DNA from: Palsa-965 sp044448685
Lineage (GTDB): Bacteria; Bacteroidota; Bacteroidia; Palsa-965
Reading direction: 5' to 3'
DNA length: 64,000 bases
Assembly (NCBI GenBank): GCA_044448685.1
Contig: JBIOHC010000003.1
Span: 78,948-142,947, forward strand
The notes beneath the pieces were generated by a model, which did no database searches, was not told where the DNA came from, and was given only the letters and a program-made list of their open reading frames with translations. The position numbers were made by a program, and so were the translations under genes. This document shows, one piece after another, positions 1 through 8,213 of the stretch. The first letter of the stretch is position 1; every line of letters starts with the position of its first letter.

Positions 1-1526
1 TCATATTCATGATTCAGCTCCGGAGGTAATGTGCTTACGACAGCTCCCAACCCATGTGGACTATACGTAGTACCTGCATAATAAATAAGGCTGAAAAGGG
101 TTACAGCCAGCAATGCATTTGCCAGTACACGGGTCGGGGCTGTGGCATAACGTCCTATGAAATCGAAGACATACTTCTGAAAGTAATACTGAGGCCATGC
201 TTTCAGGGCAGCCCGTGGGCCGGCTTTCAAACCTTCTTCCAGGCTGGCTTTTGATTCACAGCGTTTAAATTCCAGATAGGCACCGTCTTCATCTTCATAC
301 TGACCGTTATTCCTGAAGTTTTCCTTCAGAATCCGGAATTGCTCCGCCTTTTGGAACAAGGTTGTTTTTTTCTGATTATAAATAAGGTCGAATACATTAT
401 TTCCTCTCCAGTCAATAAATATCCTTCCCAGAATACGCATGTCAACAAAATTCATGGCTTGTATCACCACATTTTCGTTTTCCGGTTTCACATCCAGAAT
501 ATCTCTTACAATGGTGTTGGTAAGATCTGCCATTGCACATTGCCCGAAGCGGAAGTCTGTATAACAATTCAAAGGACAGCCATGGAATGAAATTTCATCT
601 GCTTTAGCCCTGTTGAAGCTCAGAGAGCCTGTTCCGAAATCAACCTGATCAAAATGCGCATTCCCCTTCCCGAAATCAGCCTGTTCAAATGATTTATGAC
701 CGATGCCAAAAACAGAATTCCGGAATGTAACCCTCCCGTCACCGAATTCCACACCTTCAAAAGAAACATCTCCGTTGTTGAATTCAATACGCCTGAAATC
801 TATACGCCCTCCTCCGAATTCAACATTTTTAAAATCCTTTCTTCCTTTTCCGAAGCTCGCCCGTTCAAAGGTAATATCTCCCTTTGAAAATTTGGCGAAT
901 TTGAAATCCACATTGCCATCACCGAAATACGTGTTTTTGAAATCCACATCCCCACTGCTGAAATCAACATCCACGAAATTCAGATCACCCGTGCCGAAAT
1001 TGGTATTGTTAAAGGTAACTGCTCCATCACCGAATTTAACAGACTGAAAGCTTGTGCTCCCGCTTCCGAATTTGGTACGTTTAAAACTGACCTTGCCATG
1101 GTTGAAATTTGCATTCGCAAAATTGGTTCTTCCGTTTCCGAAAATGGCTGATTCAAAGATTGCCTGGTCTCCTTCAAATTCGGCATAACTGAAATCCGTT
1201 GTTACGTCGCAATCGAAAAACGCTCTCTGTGCGTGCCATCCTTTAAGCTTTACACTGGCATGTTCTTCCAATCCATGAAGGGTTCTGTATTCAGACAGGG
1301 AAAAATTGAGTACATAACAGCCATCTAACAGCAGTTCTTCTTCCCGTTCAATTTTGAGATAAAGTTCTTCCTTGCTTACAACACCGAAACGGTGTACTGC
1401 CACTTTTTTATCATTCTCATCAAAAAAACTGACTTCGGCACATTGATTTCTTCCGTGAAAAGGCTTGTCCTGGAATTCAACATGGAACCTGAGCAAATGA
1501 TGTTCATGAAGGGGGCTTTCCAGCAT
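1..1526 (-). CDS. 12-residue-repeat solenoid protein with C-terminal membrane segment, putative channel (3' end outside window)
   Basis: 508 codons are visible and the frame stays open to the window edge. I chose the ATG at 1524-1526 because it is the only in-frame ATG after a TAA near 1612. Residues about 1-115 are a soluble head. Residues about 128-305 are some 15 consecutive 12-residue units of the form FGxGxxxFxxxx (for example FGDGNVDFKFAK, FGKGRKDFKNVE), which suggests a beta-solenoid related to pentapeptide-repeat proteins but with period 12. A charged segment (QFRILKENFRNNG, then AYLEFKRCE) follows, then a hydrophobic helix at about 465-485. From memory, similar head-solenoid-membrane layouts occur in pentapeptide proteins fused to two-helix ion channels. 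The pore would lie outside the window, so the channel role is inference. Confidence 0.75.
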   Translation of the reverse strand, partial: MLESPLHEHHLLRFHVEFQDKPFHGRNQCAEVSFFDENDKKVAVHRFGVVSKEELYLKIEREEELLLDGCYVLNFSLSEYRTLHGLEEHASVKLKGWHAQRAFFDCDVTTDFSYAEFEGDQAIFESAIFGNGRTNFANANFNHGKVSFKRTKFGSGSTSFQSVKFGDGAVTFNNTNFGTGDLNFVDVDFSSGDVDFKNTYFGDGNVDFKFAKFSKGDITFERASFGKGRKDFKNVEFGGGRIDFRRIEFNNGDVSFEGVEFGDGRVTFRNSVFGIGHKSFEQADFGKGNAHFDQVDFGTGSLSFNRAKADEISFHGCPLNCYTDFRFGQCAMADLTNTIVRDILDVKPENENVVIQAMNFVDMRILGRIFIDWRGNNVFDLIYNQKKTTLFQKAEQFRILKENFRNNGQYEDEDGAYLEFKRCESKASLEEGLKAGPRAALKAWPQYYFQKYVFDFIGRYATAPTRVLANALLAVTLFSLIYYAGTTYSPHGLGAVVSTLPPELNHEY

Positions 1527-1582
1527 AGGAATGGGAAAAGTTGGTCTCCGAATGTAGTAAAAAAAATGCCAGCCCGGGTCTT

Positions 1583-1611
1583 TTTGAGGTTCATAAAGAT
1601 TCTTACTTTAG
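1583..1611 (+). promoter_or_regulatory. probable promoter of the small barrel gene
   Basis: TTTG at 1583-1586, a 17-base spacer, and TACTTTAG at 1604-1611, one mismatch from the Bacteroidota -7 box TAnnTTTG. It lies 35 bases before the ATG at 1647, in the gap between two divergent genes. Confidence 0.45.
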
Positions 1612-1646
1612 CTGACCGAACCCATGTTTTCAATCTCCAAAAACTT

Positions 1647-2336
1647 ATGAAATCATTTTTCTCCCTTTCTGTGGCCGTTCTTCTTACCATACCAGCATTT
1701 GCTCTTGCTGAAAAGGATTCTTCCGAGGTTCATCTTGTTGCCCATCATTTTTTTGCTGGCACGTTTTTTAATTTTTCTTCTAACGCCAATACCCGTACCA
1801 ATGCAAGCACCCTGGCCCTGACAGGAACCTCATCCACAACATATGGAGGAGATCTCACCGGAGGCTTTATGCTGACTTCAAAATGGGCGTTTTTAATCAA
1901 AGGGGGGTATACTGAAAACCGTCCTGTCACCTATCAGAATCAACCTGGTATTGGAAATATCAGCCTGAATGATGATGATATTGTCTATAATGTGACACCG
2001 ACATTCCGTTATTACAAGCAATTGAATGATGATAATTTTTTCTTTTTGCAGGCCCGTTTCCCCATTTCATTCGGAACGTATTATACCGAAAATTATGACC
2101 CTTATAAAAGAGCCATAACGTCCGATATCTATAACAAGTTCGGGCTGGGGGCATATATCATGCCCGGGTTTTCCTCTTTTGTTTCCAGACGTATTGCCGC
2201 TGAAATCTCGGCAGGCTCATTCGGCTATTCTTACTATGATGGTAAGGATGCCAAAGGTAATACTACCCATACCGGAGGCTTCGACGGGTTATTATACCTC
2301 AACAGTGTAAGTCTGGGTTTTGTTTTTTATTTTTAA
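1647..2336 (+). CDS. small outer-membrane beta-barrel protein
   Basis: 229 residues from the ATG at 1647, chosen because it begins a clear signal peptide (MKSFFSLSVAVLLTIPAFALA). The frame is open further upstream to 1392, but that part has no signal peptide. The mature protein alternates short amphipathic strands with turns (GGDLTGGFMLTSKWAFLIKGGY, VTPTFRYYKQLNDDNFFFLQARFPISFG) and ends in an aromatic residue (SLGFVFYF), typical of eight-stranded outer-membrane barrels. No substrate or partner can be named. Its stop codon overlaps the stop codon of the converging ExbD gene by four bases. Confidence 0.7.
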   Translation: MKSFFSLSVAVLLTIPAFALAEKDSSEVHLVAHHFFAGTFFNFSSNANTRTNASTLALTGTSSTTYGGDLTGGFMLTSKWAFLIKGGYTENRPVTYQNQPGIGNISLNDDDIVYNVTPTFRYYKQLNDDNFFFLQARFPISFGTYYTENYDPYKRAITSDIYNKFGLGAYIMPGFSSFVSRRIAAEISAGSFGYSYYDGKDAKGNTTHTGGFDGLLYLNSVSLGFVFYF

Positions 2337-2947
2337 AGGGCTGCTGTTTCCCGGCTTTTTTCCATGGCTGCTTTTTCTGCGTCAGTCATATTGACAACTA
2401 CATATTTACTGACATCACCTATCTGAAGTTCATCAATAACATCCACGATTTTACCATAAGCTGTTTTTTCCATTGTTTTCAGAATAAAATAGGGAGCCTT
2501 CGGGTCTTCCTTGATTCGTTTTGCAGATTCCAGATATTCCTTTTTTGAAATGCTACCCGATTTGAATGCCACAGCCAATTCTTCTGTACGCTGTATGTCC
2601 GTTCTGTTGCGTTCAACAATCAGCTTCCGGAGACCTCCTTTATCCAGTTCAATGGGTTTGAGTTCTGTAATGCCTTCTTTGAACATGCCATGATAATAAA
2701 AGAGCTTATCCTTTTCACCAAGCAAGAGGGTATTTGCCAGGCTGTCCTTAACTTGCTGATGATCGGCCGATTCTTTGGGATATGACAATTCCATTACTCT
2801 TGGCTTTGCAAGTGTTGTTGCCAGGATAAAAAAGGTGAGCAGCAAAAATGCCAGATCCACCATAGGTGTCATATCGATTTTTGCCGGCCTGTTATCACGT
2901 CTTCTTCCCTTTTTAGGGCTTGTTTCATTGCTTTGAATATCTGCCAT
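2333..2947 (-). CDS. ExbD/TolR-family proton-motive-force transducer
   Basis: 204 residues. A basic cytoplasmic tail (residues 1-24) is followed by IDMTPMVDLAFLLLTFFIL, a single membrane helix carrying the aspartate (D31) that corresponds to the proton-coupling Asp of ExbD. The remaining 150 residues are periplasmic, longer than in E. coli ExbD (141 residues in total). ExbD works with ExbB and TonB to energise outer-membrane receptors. Neither partner is adjacent here, so it is either an orphan or part of a system encoded elsewhere. A TonB-dependent receptor (59.3 kb) and a TonB C-terminal-domain protein (51.4 kb) occur in the window but are distant. Confidence 0.9.
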   Translation of the reverse strand: MADIQSNETSPKKGRRRDNRPAKIDMTPMVDLAFLLLTFFILATTLAKPRVMELSYPKESADHQQVKDSLANTLLLGEKDKLFYYHGMFKEGITELKPIELDKGGLRKLIVERNRTDIQRTEELAVAFKSGSISKKEYLESAKRIKEDPKAPYFILKTMEKTAYGKIVDVIDELQIGDVSKYVVVNMTDAEKAAMEKSRETAAL

Positions 2948-3053
2948 GGCTAAAGGGTTTGTTAGTTTACAGTGAAAATAATCCCTTCCTGAATACCGAA
3001 CCAGTACTTATTAACGCCCGGTTGAATTCATTGTACCGATGGCTGTATCCGCC

Positions 3054-3075
3054 AAAAAAACGGTATGTCCGTTTT
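3054..3075 (-). terminator. intrinsic terminator of the lamin-tail gene
   Basis: On the minus strand AAAACGG, a five-base loop and CCGTTTT are followed by further Ts, four bases after the stop codon of the lamin-tail gene. Confidence 0.6.
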
Positions 3076-3079
3076 CGTT

Positions 3080-5680
3080 TCAATGCATTTTCATTGCCAG
3101 GACACATGCTTTTTTGAGTTGCTCTGTTCGTCCGCGTGCATTGAACACATCAAACAGGATGAGGTATATACCAACCGCAGCCTTCTGCCTGTTATCACAG
3201 GTTCCATCCCAGGTCAGGCTGCCTTCTTCTCCAAGCAATACATTCTTCATGAGGTTCCTCACCAGGATTCCGCGTGAATCGAAAATGTTCAGATTGCCGA
3301 TATATCCCGGTCCATCCAGATGGTAGTGAATTCCCAATACATCCATGTAGCCGTCATCATCCGGTGAAAATATTTCATCGTCCAGGCTTAAAACCGACGT
3401 TCCTTTTGTTTGCATCCATTGTGAATTCCTGTCTCCCGGAGTGCCGAACCCTGCTGTTTCAGCTGCCGAATGCCAGTTGCCTGCATTCTGGGAAGGCTGA
3501 TCATAATCAACCCTTTCCAGAGCTACTCCTTTTGTGCTTGACAGGAGCGGGAATTGCCAGGACGAAGAATAATTTACCTGATCCAGCACTGTTCCATCTT
3601 TGGCCAGCACAGCAAGAGATCCTCCTCCCATATTCATTTTAGGCAAGGCCGGCATATCAATGAAGTTCTCCGGATGCTGAGTCCGGTAATGCTTTTTGAT
3701 TGTATTGCCGTTCCTGCTGAGTACACAATAATCTCCCGGAAAGAAAAGAAAGCCCGAATTACAAATCAGCTTCCTGTCGGAAACAAGACCCGTTACCGAA
3801 TCCAGTGAAGCTATATCAACATCTTTAAAATCCAGGACTTTGTTGGACCGGTTATACAGCTCTATGTATTTTTCTTCTCCCGGCTTTTCATCCGCCAGTA
3901 TTTCATTTATGACGAGGTCATTTGGCATGGGTTTATCCGGTATAGCAAACTCCAGGCTTCTTTCTTCCGTTTGTGAATTTCCGGCACAATCCTTTATTCC
4001 CCCCGTTACCTGCATGGTATAAAGGATACCTTGCTGTAAAGGGCTGCTCAGAAAAAACAGAATTCCAGAATAGTCATTCCGGACAGGTTTCAGTCCGGAA
4101 ACGCTCAGCCCATGATCCATGCTGTACCTGCTTTTGTCAAAGAGCGTAGTGCTGTCAAGAGGTTCGTTAAAATACAGGCAGATGGTATCGGGGGAAAGGA
4201 TTCCAACCCGCACGGGGAATGGGCTTGTCTGATCCGGATTAACTGTCCTTGCCGAATTTGTTTTGCAAGGTGTTCCCCCCTCAGCATTATTGGATGCCGT
4301 CCAGTTACCTTCTCCTCCGCAAGGGTTGGAAGGATCTATTTGTTCCAGTGACCAGCCCCCTTTTTTCTTGAAGGCATCCCCGTACCATGAATCGGAATAG
4401 GTTACAGAACTCATCACACGTCCTGAATCCGTACACAAGGTCAGTTCCGCCCCTGTATTGTTCAAGGCTGAAAATCCTGTTAAGGCATATACCGGAAGAG
4501 ACGGGTCAAATGCTGCAGATGCCGTTGCCGGACAAATGAGCAGGAAACTATCCGGCATAATATTTATGCCTTGCAGGGTATGAGTCTTCTTACCCTGGGT
4601 AAGCGTCCATCCATCGAGGGAGATGGGCATGTTTCTTCGGTTATACAATTCAATATATTCATAGGGAGGGAGGCTGACCGGTGGATTGGGATTGGCCATG
4701 ATTTCATTTATCACCACATCGAAAAGCCGGGGAACATAGCGCCAGAAAACGGAAGTGTCCGGATTCATTTTATCCCCGTTCCGGTTTTTGATGTTGTTGG
4801 TAAGTAGTCTGTATCGTTGATTGGGAGTGATGGCCTGTGAAAAGCTGAGGTGTACCAGACCGGCAAGGGAAGCATCCGGGATGCAGGAAAGGGGGTTTCT
4901 CAAACCCTGATCACAGGTATAATTGCCTGCCGTTACTTCTGTCAAAGAGTCGGGGTTCAGATTGAACTGGAGGTCCAGCTGGCGGTCTCCTATAGTTTGA
5001 ACAGAAAGCACTTTGGGTAAGGTATGATCCACAAAAACGGGACCTGCATAAAAATCGTCCCAGTAAAATTTGCTGGCATCAGTCTTGGTATACAATGCCC
5101 AAACACCCATAAAGGAGCAGGAGATAATTGATGTATCGGTTCCTGTGGCTTCCAGTTTATAGTTTGATCCTGCAAGGGGGTCAACCAATAGCTTCCAGGT
5201 TCCGGAAGAATCCCGGAGTACTTTGACGGTGACTGCAAATGAATTTGCAATTTCTCCGTTTACTCCCCGGCAAACAGAAACGGAGCCGGTTCCGTTTTGC
5301 CTGAAGAGCTCCACTGCATCATTGCTTCCCGCTTCCCCAAACTGAAGGTAATAACCATTCAGGCTGTCTTTGAGGTTAATCCTGTCGGATACCAGATACA
5401 CCCTTCCGTTATTATTACCCGAAGGGGAGAAGTTTTCCCGGATATAAAACCTCCACTCCTGATTGCCGAGTCTGGTAACCGGAAAGGCTGATGCCAGGCA
5501 GGCATTTCCCGGGCCTGTATCATGCAGCTGAAGCTGGGAGAGGGCATTGACGACGAACAGATCTGAATCGCCGGTCCAGTGGGGATTATGGGTAAAATCA
5601 CCGTCTGAGAAGTCATCGGTAACGATTTGTGTTCTGCCTGCCAGTGGCAGGAGCAGGAACAAAAGAACGAGCTTATACAT
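3080..5680 (-). CDS. secreted protein with two lamin-tail domains
   Basis: 866 residues from the ATG at 5680, which starts a signal peptide (MYKLVLLFLLLPLAGRTQ). The 17-codon extension to 5731 would hide it. Apparent order: a jelly-roll-like region (about 20-215); a bacterial Ig-like segment (about 220-310); lamin-tail domain 1 (about 320-430, VINEIMANPN then YEYIELYNR); a second Ig-like segment (about 465-575); lamin-tail domain 2 (about 585-700, VINEILADE then EKYIELYNR); and a C-terminal FlgD-like Ig fold (GSLTWDGTCDNRQKAAVGIYLI). Lamin-tail proteins of Bacteroidota are usually exported surface proteins. I see no clear type IX sorting signal, although the FlgD-like end resembles one. Function unknown. 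Confidence 0.8.
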   Translation of the reverse strand: MYKLVLLFLLLPLAGRTQIVTDDFSDGDFTHNPHWTGDSDLFVVNALSQLQLHDTGPGNACLASAFPVTRLGNQEWRFYIRENFSPSGNNNGRVYLVSDRINLKDSLNGYYLQFGEAGSNDAVELFRQNGTGSVSVCRGVNGEIANSFAVTVKVLRDSSGTWKLLVDPLAGSNYKLEATGTDTSIISCSFMGVWALYTKTDASKFYWDDFYAGPVFVDHTLPKVLSVQTIGDRQLDLQFNLNPDSLTEVTAGNYTCDQGLRNPLSCIPDASLAGLVHLSFSQAITPNQRYRLLTNNIKNRNGDKMNPDTSVFWRYVPRLFDVVINEIMANPNPPVSLPPYEYIELYNRRNMPISLDGWTLTQGKKTHTLQGINIMPDSFLLICPATASAAFDPSLPVYALTGFSALNNTGAELTLCTDSGRVMSSVTYSDSWYGDAFKKKGGWSLEQIDPSNPCGGEGNWTASNNAEGGTPCKTNSARTVNPDQTSPFPVRVGILSPDTICLYFNEPLDSTTLFDKSRYSMDHGLSVSGLKPVRNDYSGILFFLSSPLQQGILYTMQVTGGIKDCAGNSQTEERSLEFAIPDKPMPNDLVINEILADEKPGEEKYIELYNRSNKVLDFKDVDIASLDSVTGLVSDRKLICNSGFLFFPGDYCVLSRNGNTIKKHYRTQHPENFIDMPALPKMNMGGGSLAVLAKDGTVLDQVNYSSSWQFPLLSSTKGVALERVDYDQPSQNAGNWHSAAETAGFGTPGDRNSQWMQTKGTSVLSLDDEIFSPDDDGYMDVLGIHYHLDGPGYIGNLNIFDSRGILVRNLMKNVLLGEEGSLTWDGTCDNRQKAAVGIYLILFDVFNARGRTEQLKKACVLAMKMH

Positions 5681-5819
5681 ATGTACAGAATGCCCCGAAG
5701 CGAATTTAAGACAGTGAAGGCGGGAAGTCAAGCCAGACGAGATTCAATTTGGTGCCATTTTTATGTTTCGGTCCGACCAAACTTTTTCGGGTGAAACGTA
5801 TTGGTATTGAAAATTTACT

Positions 5820-5827
5820 GATATTTG
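5820..5827 (+). promoter_or_regulatory. candidate -7 box for the asd leader transcript
   Basis: GATATTTG, one mismatch from TAnnTTTG, six bases before the leader-peptide ATG at 5834. No clear TTTG -33 box is seen; TTGG at 5801 is the nearest. If used, transcription would start at or near the first leader codon. Confidence 0.4.
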
Positions 5828-5833
5828 TACCCT

Positions 5834-5896
5834 ATGTCAAGAACAACAACCTGCATGAAGCATAAGAAACCTGCCCGGTACGGGAAAGGCTTCTGA
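5834..5896 (+). CDS. candidate attenuation leader peptide of asd
   Basis: A 20-codon open frame, MSRTTTCMKHKKPARYGKGF, ending in TGA at 5894-5896. Three consecutive Thr codons, an internal Met and four Lys codons stand out. Thr, Met and Lys are all made from aspartate semialdehyde, the product of the downstream gene. The last codons (5883-5890) are exactly complementary to the left arm of the terminator that follows. A shorter version could start at the ATG at 5855 (13 codons, four Lys). No Shine-Dalgarno is present, which is normal in this phylum. A regulatory rather than enzymatic role is inferred from this layout. Confidence 0.6.
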   Translation: MSRTTTCMKHKKPARYGKGF

Positions 5897-5949
5897 TGGT
5901 GCATGCATCGGGATATACGAAAGGCCTTTCCAGACGGAGAGGCTTTTTT
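5883..5949 (+). promoter_or_regulatory. transcription attenuator: alternative antiterminator and terminator hairpins upstream of asd
   Basis: Terminator: GCCTTTCC (5924-5931), loop AGAC, GGAGAGGC (5936-5943), then six Ts; eight pairs with one G-T. Antiterminator: GGAAAGGC (5883-5890), inside the leader-peptide reading frame, pairs perfectly over eight bases with 5924-5931, so the two structures exclude each other. A ribosome at the leader stop codon would cover 5883-5890 and allow termination. A ribosome stalled on the Thr or Lys codons would leave it free to block the terminator. This is the logic of the enteric amino-acid attenuators. A 12-base palindrome (GAAAGGCCTTTC, 5919-5930) sits at the switch point. 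Confidence 0.65.
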
Positions 5950-5990
5950 GTTTAAGTATTTAGTTGAATATGAACCCAAACACACAAACA

Positions 5991-6980
5991 ATGAAAGTAG
6001 CAGTAGTAGGCGCCACCGGACTGGTAGGCACTAAAATGATGCAGGTACTGGAAGAGCGGAATTTTCCGGTGACAGAATTTATTCCGGTAGCTTCTGAAAA
6101 GTCGGTCGGGAAGGAAGTTGTTTTTCGGGGAAAATCCTGGAAGGTGGTGGGTATGAAGGAAGCAATCAGTCGTAAACCGGCTATAGCACTTTTTTCGGCC
6201 GGAGGCAGCACATCTCTTGAATGGGCTCCTCAATTTGCAGCTGCAGGAATAACTGTCATAGACAATTCCTCAGCCTGGAGAATGGATCCGGGGAAGAAAC
6301 TCATTGTACCTGAAATCAATGCTACTGAACTGACAAGCTCCGACCGTATTATTGCCAACCCGAATTGTTCAACTATTCAGATGGTGGTTGCACTCTATCC
6401 CTTATACCTCAAATACGGTATCAAAAGGATTGTGGTTTCAACCTACCAGAGCGTAACCGGAACAGGGGTAAAGGCGGTTACCCAACTGATGAATGAAAGG
6501 CAAGGTGTAAAAGGAGAAATGGCGTATGCCTACCCTATTGACCTGAATGTGATTCCTCAGATAGATGTTTTTACCGACAATGGGTATACAAAGGAAGAAA
6601 TGAAAATGGTCAATGAAACGCGGAAGATCATGGGCAATCAGAACATACAGGTAACTGCAACAACAGTCAGGATACCGGTTATGGGAGGGCATAGTGAAGC
6701 CGTGAATGTAGAGTTCGAAAAAGAGTTCACACTGGAAGAAGTAAGGTCATTGCTTACGAATGCTGCCGGAGTAATCCTGACCGATGATGTAAAAAATCAG
6801 AAATACCCCATGCCAATGGATGCACATGATAAGGATGAGGTGTTTGTAGGCCGCTTAAGAAGGGATGAAACCCAGCCTAAAACACTCAATATGTGGATTG
6901 TTTCTGACAACCTGCGCAAAGGAGCGGCCACCAATGCCATTCAGATTGCAGAATACCTGATTAAACATAAACTGGTTTGA
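5991..6980 (+). CDS. asd: aspartate-semialdehyde dehydrogenase
   Basis: 329 residues, the family's usual length. It reduces aspartyl phosphate to aspartate semialdehyde with NADPH, the branch point to lysine, threonine, methionine and diaminopimelate. Seen: N-terminal nucleotide-binding loop VVGATGLVG, the active-site cysteine in ANPNCSTIQ, and the later VRIPVMGGHSEAVNVE segment with the base-acting histidine. I placed the start at 5991 (MKVAVVGATG), the form typical of the family; an ATG at 5970 and a TTG at 5964 are also in frame. The start lies 41 bases past the T-run of the attenuator. It ends against a converging gene and is followed by a strong terminator. Confidence 0.95.
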   Translation: MKVAVVGATGLVGTKMMQVLEERNFPVTEFIPVASEKSVGKEVVFRGKSWKVVGMKEAISRKPAIALFSAGGSTSLEWAPQFAAAGITVIDNSSAWRMDPGKKLIVPEINATELTSSDRIIANPNCSTIQMVVALYPLYLKYGIKRIVVSTYQSVTGTGVKAVTQLMNERQGVKGEMAYAYPIDLNVIPQIDVFTDNGYTKEEMKMVNETRKIMGNQNIQVTATTVRIPVMGGHSEAVNVEFEKEFTLEEVRSLLTNAAGVILTDDVKNQKYPMPMDAHDKDEVFVGRLRRDETQPKTLNMWIVSDNLRKGAATNAIQIAEYLIKHKLV

Positions 6981-7736
6981 TTAACTGTTGCGAACCGGGA
7001 ATGAGGAGCCCTGCTGTATAACAGCAGGGCTCTTTTGTGGAAGAGCTTGTAAAGGAAACATCTGTACGTCTGACCCTTTGATGAGCATAGCGTTTACCGG
7101 ATCCTGTCTGTTCAGGAATGCAAAACGCTCTCCGAAGAGTTCCTGAAAATCCAGACCTGCGGAATAATCATAGAGCGTATAGAGTTCCCATTCGGGGTGA
7201 GCAACCCGGAATTTGAATGTCTTGCCTTTACCATTCCTTGAAAATCCGTAATAGCGGTGCTCCAGAAAATATTCCCGGGTTTGGGCCTCGGGAATAAAAG
7301 TGTTCCGGAATGCCTTTGCCTGAATGCTGTAGGGAATTCCATTTCTTTCCAGGATATAGCTTACCCTTATTTCTTTCTCATCCCCCTCTACCTTGCTGAG
7401 GATTTGCGCCCTTTCATAATGCTCTTTATAAAACGTGTTGGCAACAGTATTCATAAGTCTGCCCGGTGCAAATTCACGGATAAAGACCACCCCTTTGTGA
7501 TCCTTGTCGTGCACATAAAAACGCAGGTTGAGTTCTGAGAAATCCTGATAAAAAGGAGCTTTTATTCCCAGAAAACGGGTATCCAGAAACTGAAATGGAA
7601 CAATGCTTAGAAAGGCCTTTCCTTGTTCAATATCCAGTTCCACCCCGGAAGGTAAATAAGGTTTCAGCACATCCGGATTCACGGCATAGGTAATATTGAT
7701 GAGGTTGGTCCAGCGGGCACAGAGGAAAGGTTTCAT
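6981..7736 (-). CDS. DUF2071 (YqjF-like) family protein
   Basis: 251 residues, last gene of a four-gene operon. The start (MKPFLCARWTNLINITYAVNPDVLKPYLPSGVELD) and the central LRFYVHDKDHKGVVFIREFAPGRL segment match the DUF2071/COG3361 family, whose fold resembles acetoacetate decarboxylase; no reaction is established. Its ATG overlaps the stop of the upstream SRPBCC gene by four bases, indicating translational coupling. The 3' end of the coding region contains the terminator hairpin of the converging asd gene, so the last codons are constrained by that structure. Confidence 0.8.
   Translation of the reverse strand: MKPFLCARWTNLINITYAVNPDVLKPYLPSGVELDIEQGKAFLSIVPFQFLDTRFLGIKAPFYQDFSELNLRFYVHDKDHKGVVFIREFAPGRLMNTVANTFYKEHYERAQILSKVEGDEKEIRVSYILERNGIPYSIQAKAFRNTFIPEAQTREYFLEHRYYGFSRNGKGKTFKFRVAHPEWELYTLYDYSAGLDFQELFGERFAFLNRQDPVNAMLIKGSDVQMFPLQALPQKSPAVIQQGSSFPVRNS
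7006..7036 (+). terminator. terminator of asd, inside the converging DUF2071 coding region
   Basis: A perfect 12-base stem (7006-7017 with 7021-7032, arms GAGCCCTGCTGT and ACAGCAGGGCTC), three-base loop ATA, then TTTTG. It lies 25 bases past the asd stop codon. Confidence 0.85.
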
Positions 7737-8212
7737 CGGTTCTGGTTTAGAAGCTGACAGGACGGATTTTCCGCTTCCTGTTTAATCAGTCTGTTCCTTT
7801 CTTCCAGAAAGCCTTTCATATACTGGGTCAGGAACAGTTTACAAAACAGGCGACCTAATAACCCTAAAGGAGATTCAAAATCAAATACATCTTTCATTTC
7901 TGTCCCGCCTTCTATTCTCTGAAAGAGATGCAGGTGGTGTAATTTCCGGAAAGCCCCTTGCTGCATTTCACTTACAAAGCGAATCGGATATTCGAATTCG
8001 GTAATGCGTGATGTCAGGTTTTGCCATATCCCCAGATGCCGGGCTCTCCAGGTTACTTCATCATGCAGCCCCATCAGTCCCTTTGTTTTACCTGCCAGGA
8101 CACGTTCTCCTGTTTTAGAGGTGGAAAGCAAATGCAGTTCCACACTCCTGGAAAGATCAAAACAGATTTCCGGACTGGCCAGAATGCGGGTGTGTAAAAT
8201 AATGCGTGGCAT
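7733..8212 (-). CDS. SRPBCC-superfamily ligand-binding protein
   Basis: 159 residues. The opening (PRIILHTRILASPEICFDLSRSVELHL), the mid-protein TWRARHLGIWQNLTSRITEFEYPIRFVSEM and the closing helix FLTQYMKGFLEERNRLIKQEAE follow the helix-grip SRPBCC/polyketide-cyclase pattern (COG4276 type). Members bind hydrophobic ligands; the ligand here is unknown. It sits one base after the TIGR01777 gene and overlaps the DUF2071 gene by four bases. SRPBCC and TIGR01777 proteins are often neighbours in other genomes, which supports a shared, still undefined pathway. Confidence 0.75.
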   Translation of the reverse strand: MPRIILHTRILASPEICFDLSRSVELHLLSTSKTGERVLAGKTKGLMGLHDEVTWRARHLGIWQNLTSRITEFEYPIRFVSEMQQGAFRKLHHLHLFQRIEGGTEMKDVFDFESPLGLLGRLFCKLFLTQYMKGFLEERNRLIKQEAENPSCQLLNQNR

Positions 8213-8213
8213 G

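Noticed and set aside
703..1047. Plus-strand 114-codon frame with Ser/Lys/Pro periodicity
   Set aside because: Shadow of the 36-base periodic coding of the minus-strand solenoid protein.
1624..1650. Eight-codon upstream frame (MFSISKNL) overlapping the barrel gene start
   Set aside because: No hairpin or codon bias links it to the gene; a frame of this size is expected by chance.
5834..5949. Lysine or other metabolite riboswitch upstream of asd
   Set aside because: The leader is too short and lacks the multi-helix core of lysine riboswitches; the peptide frame and two alternative hairpins explain it better.
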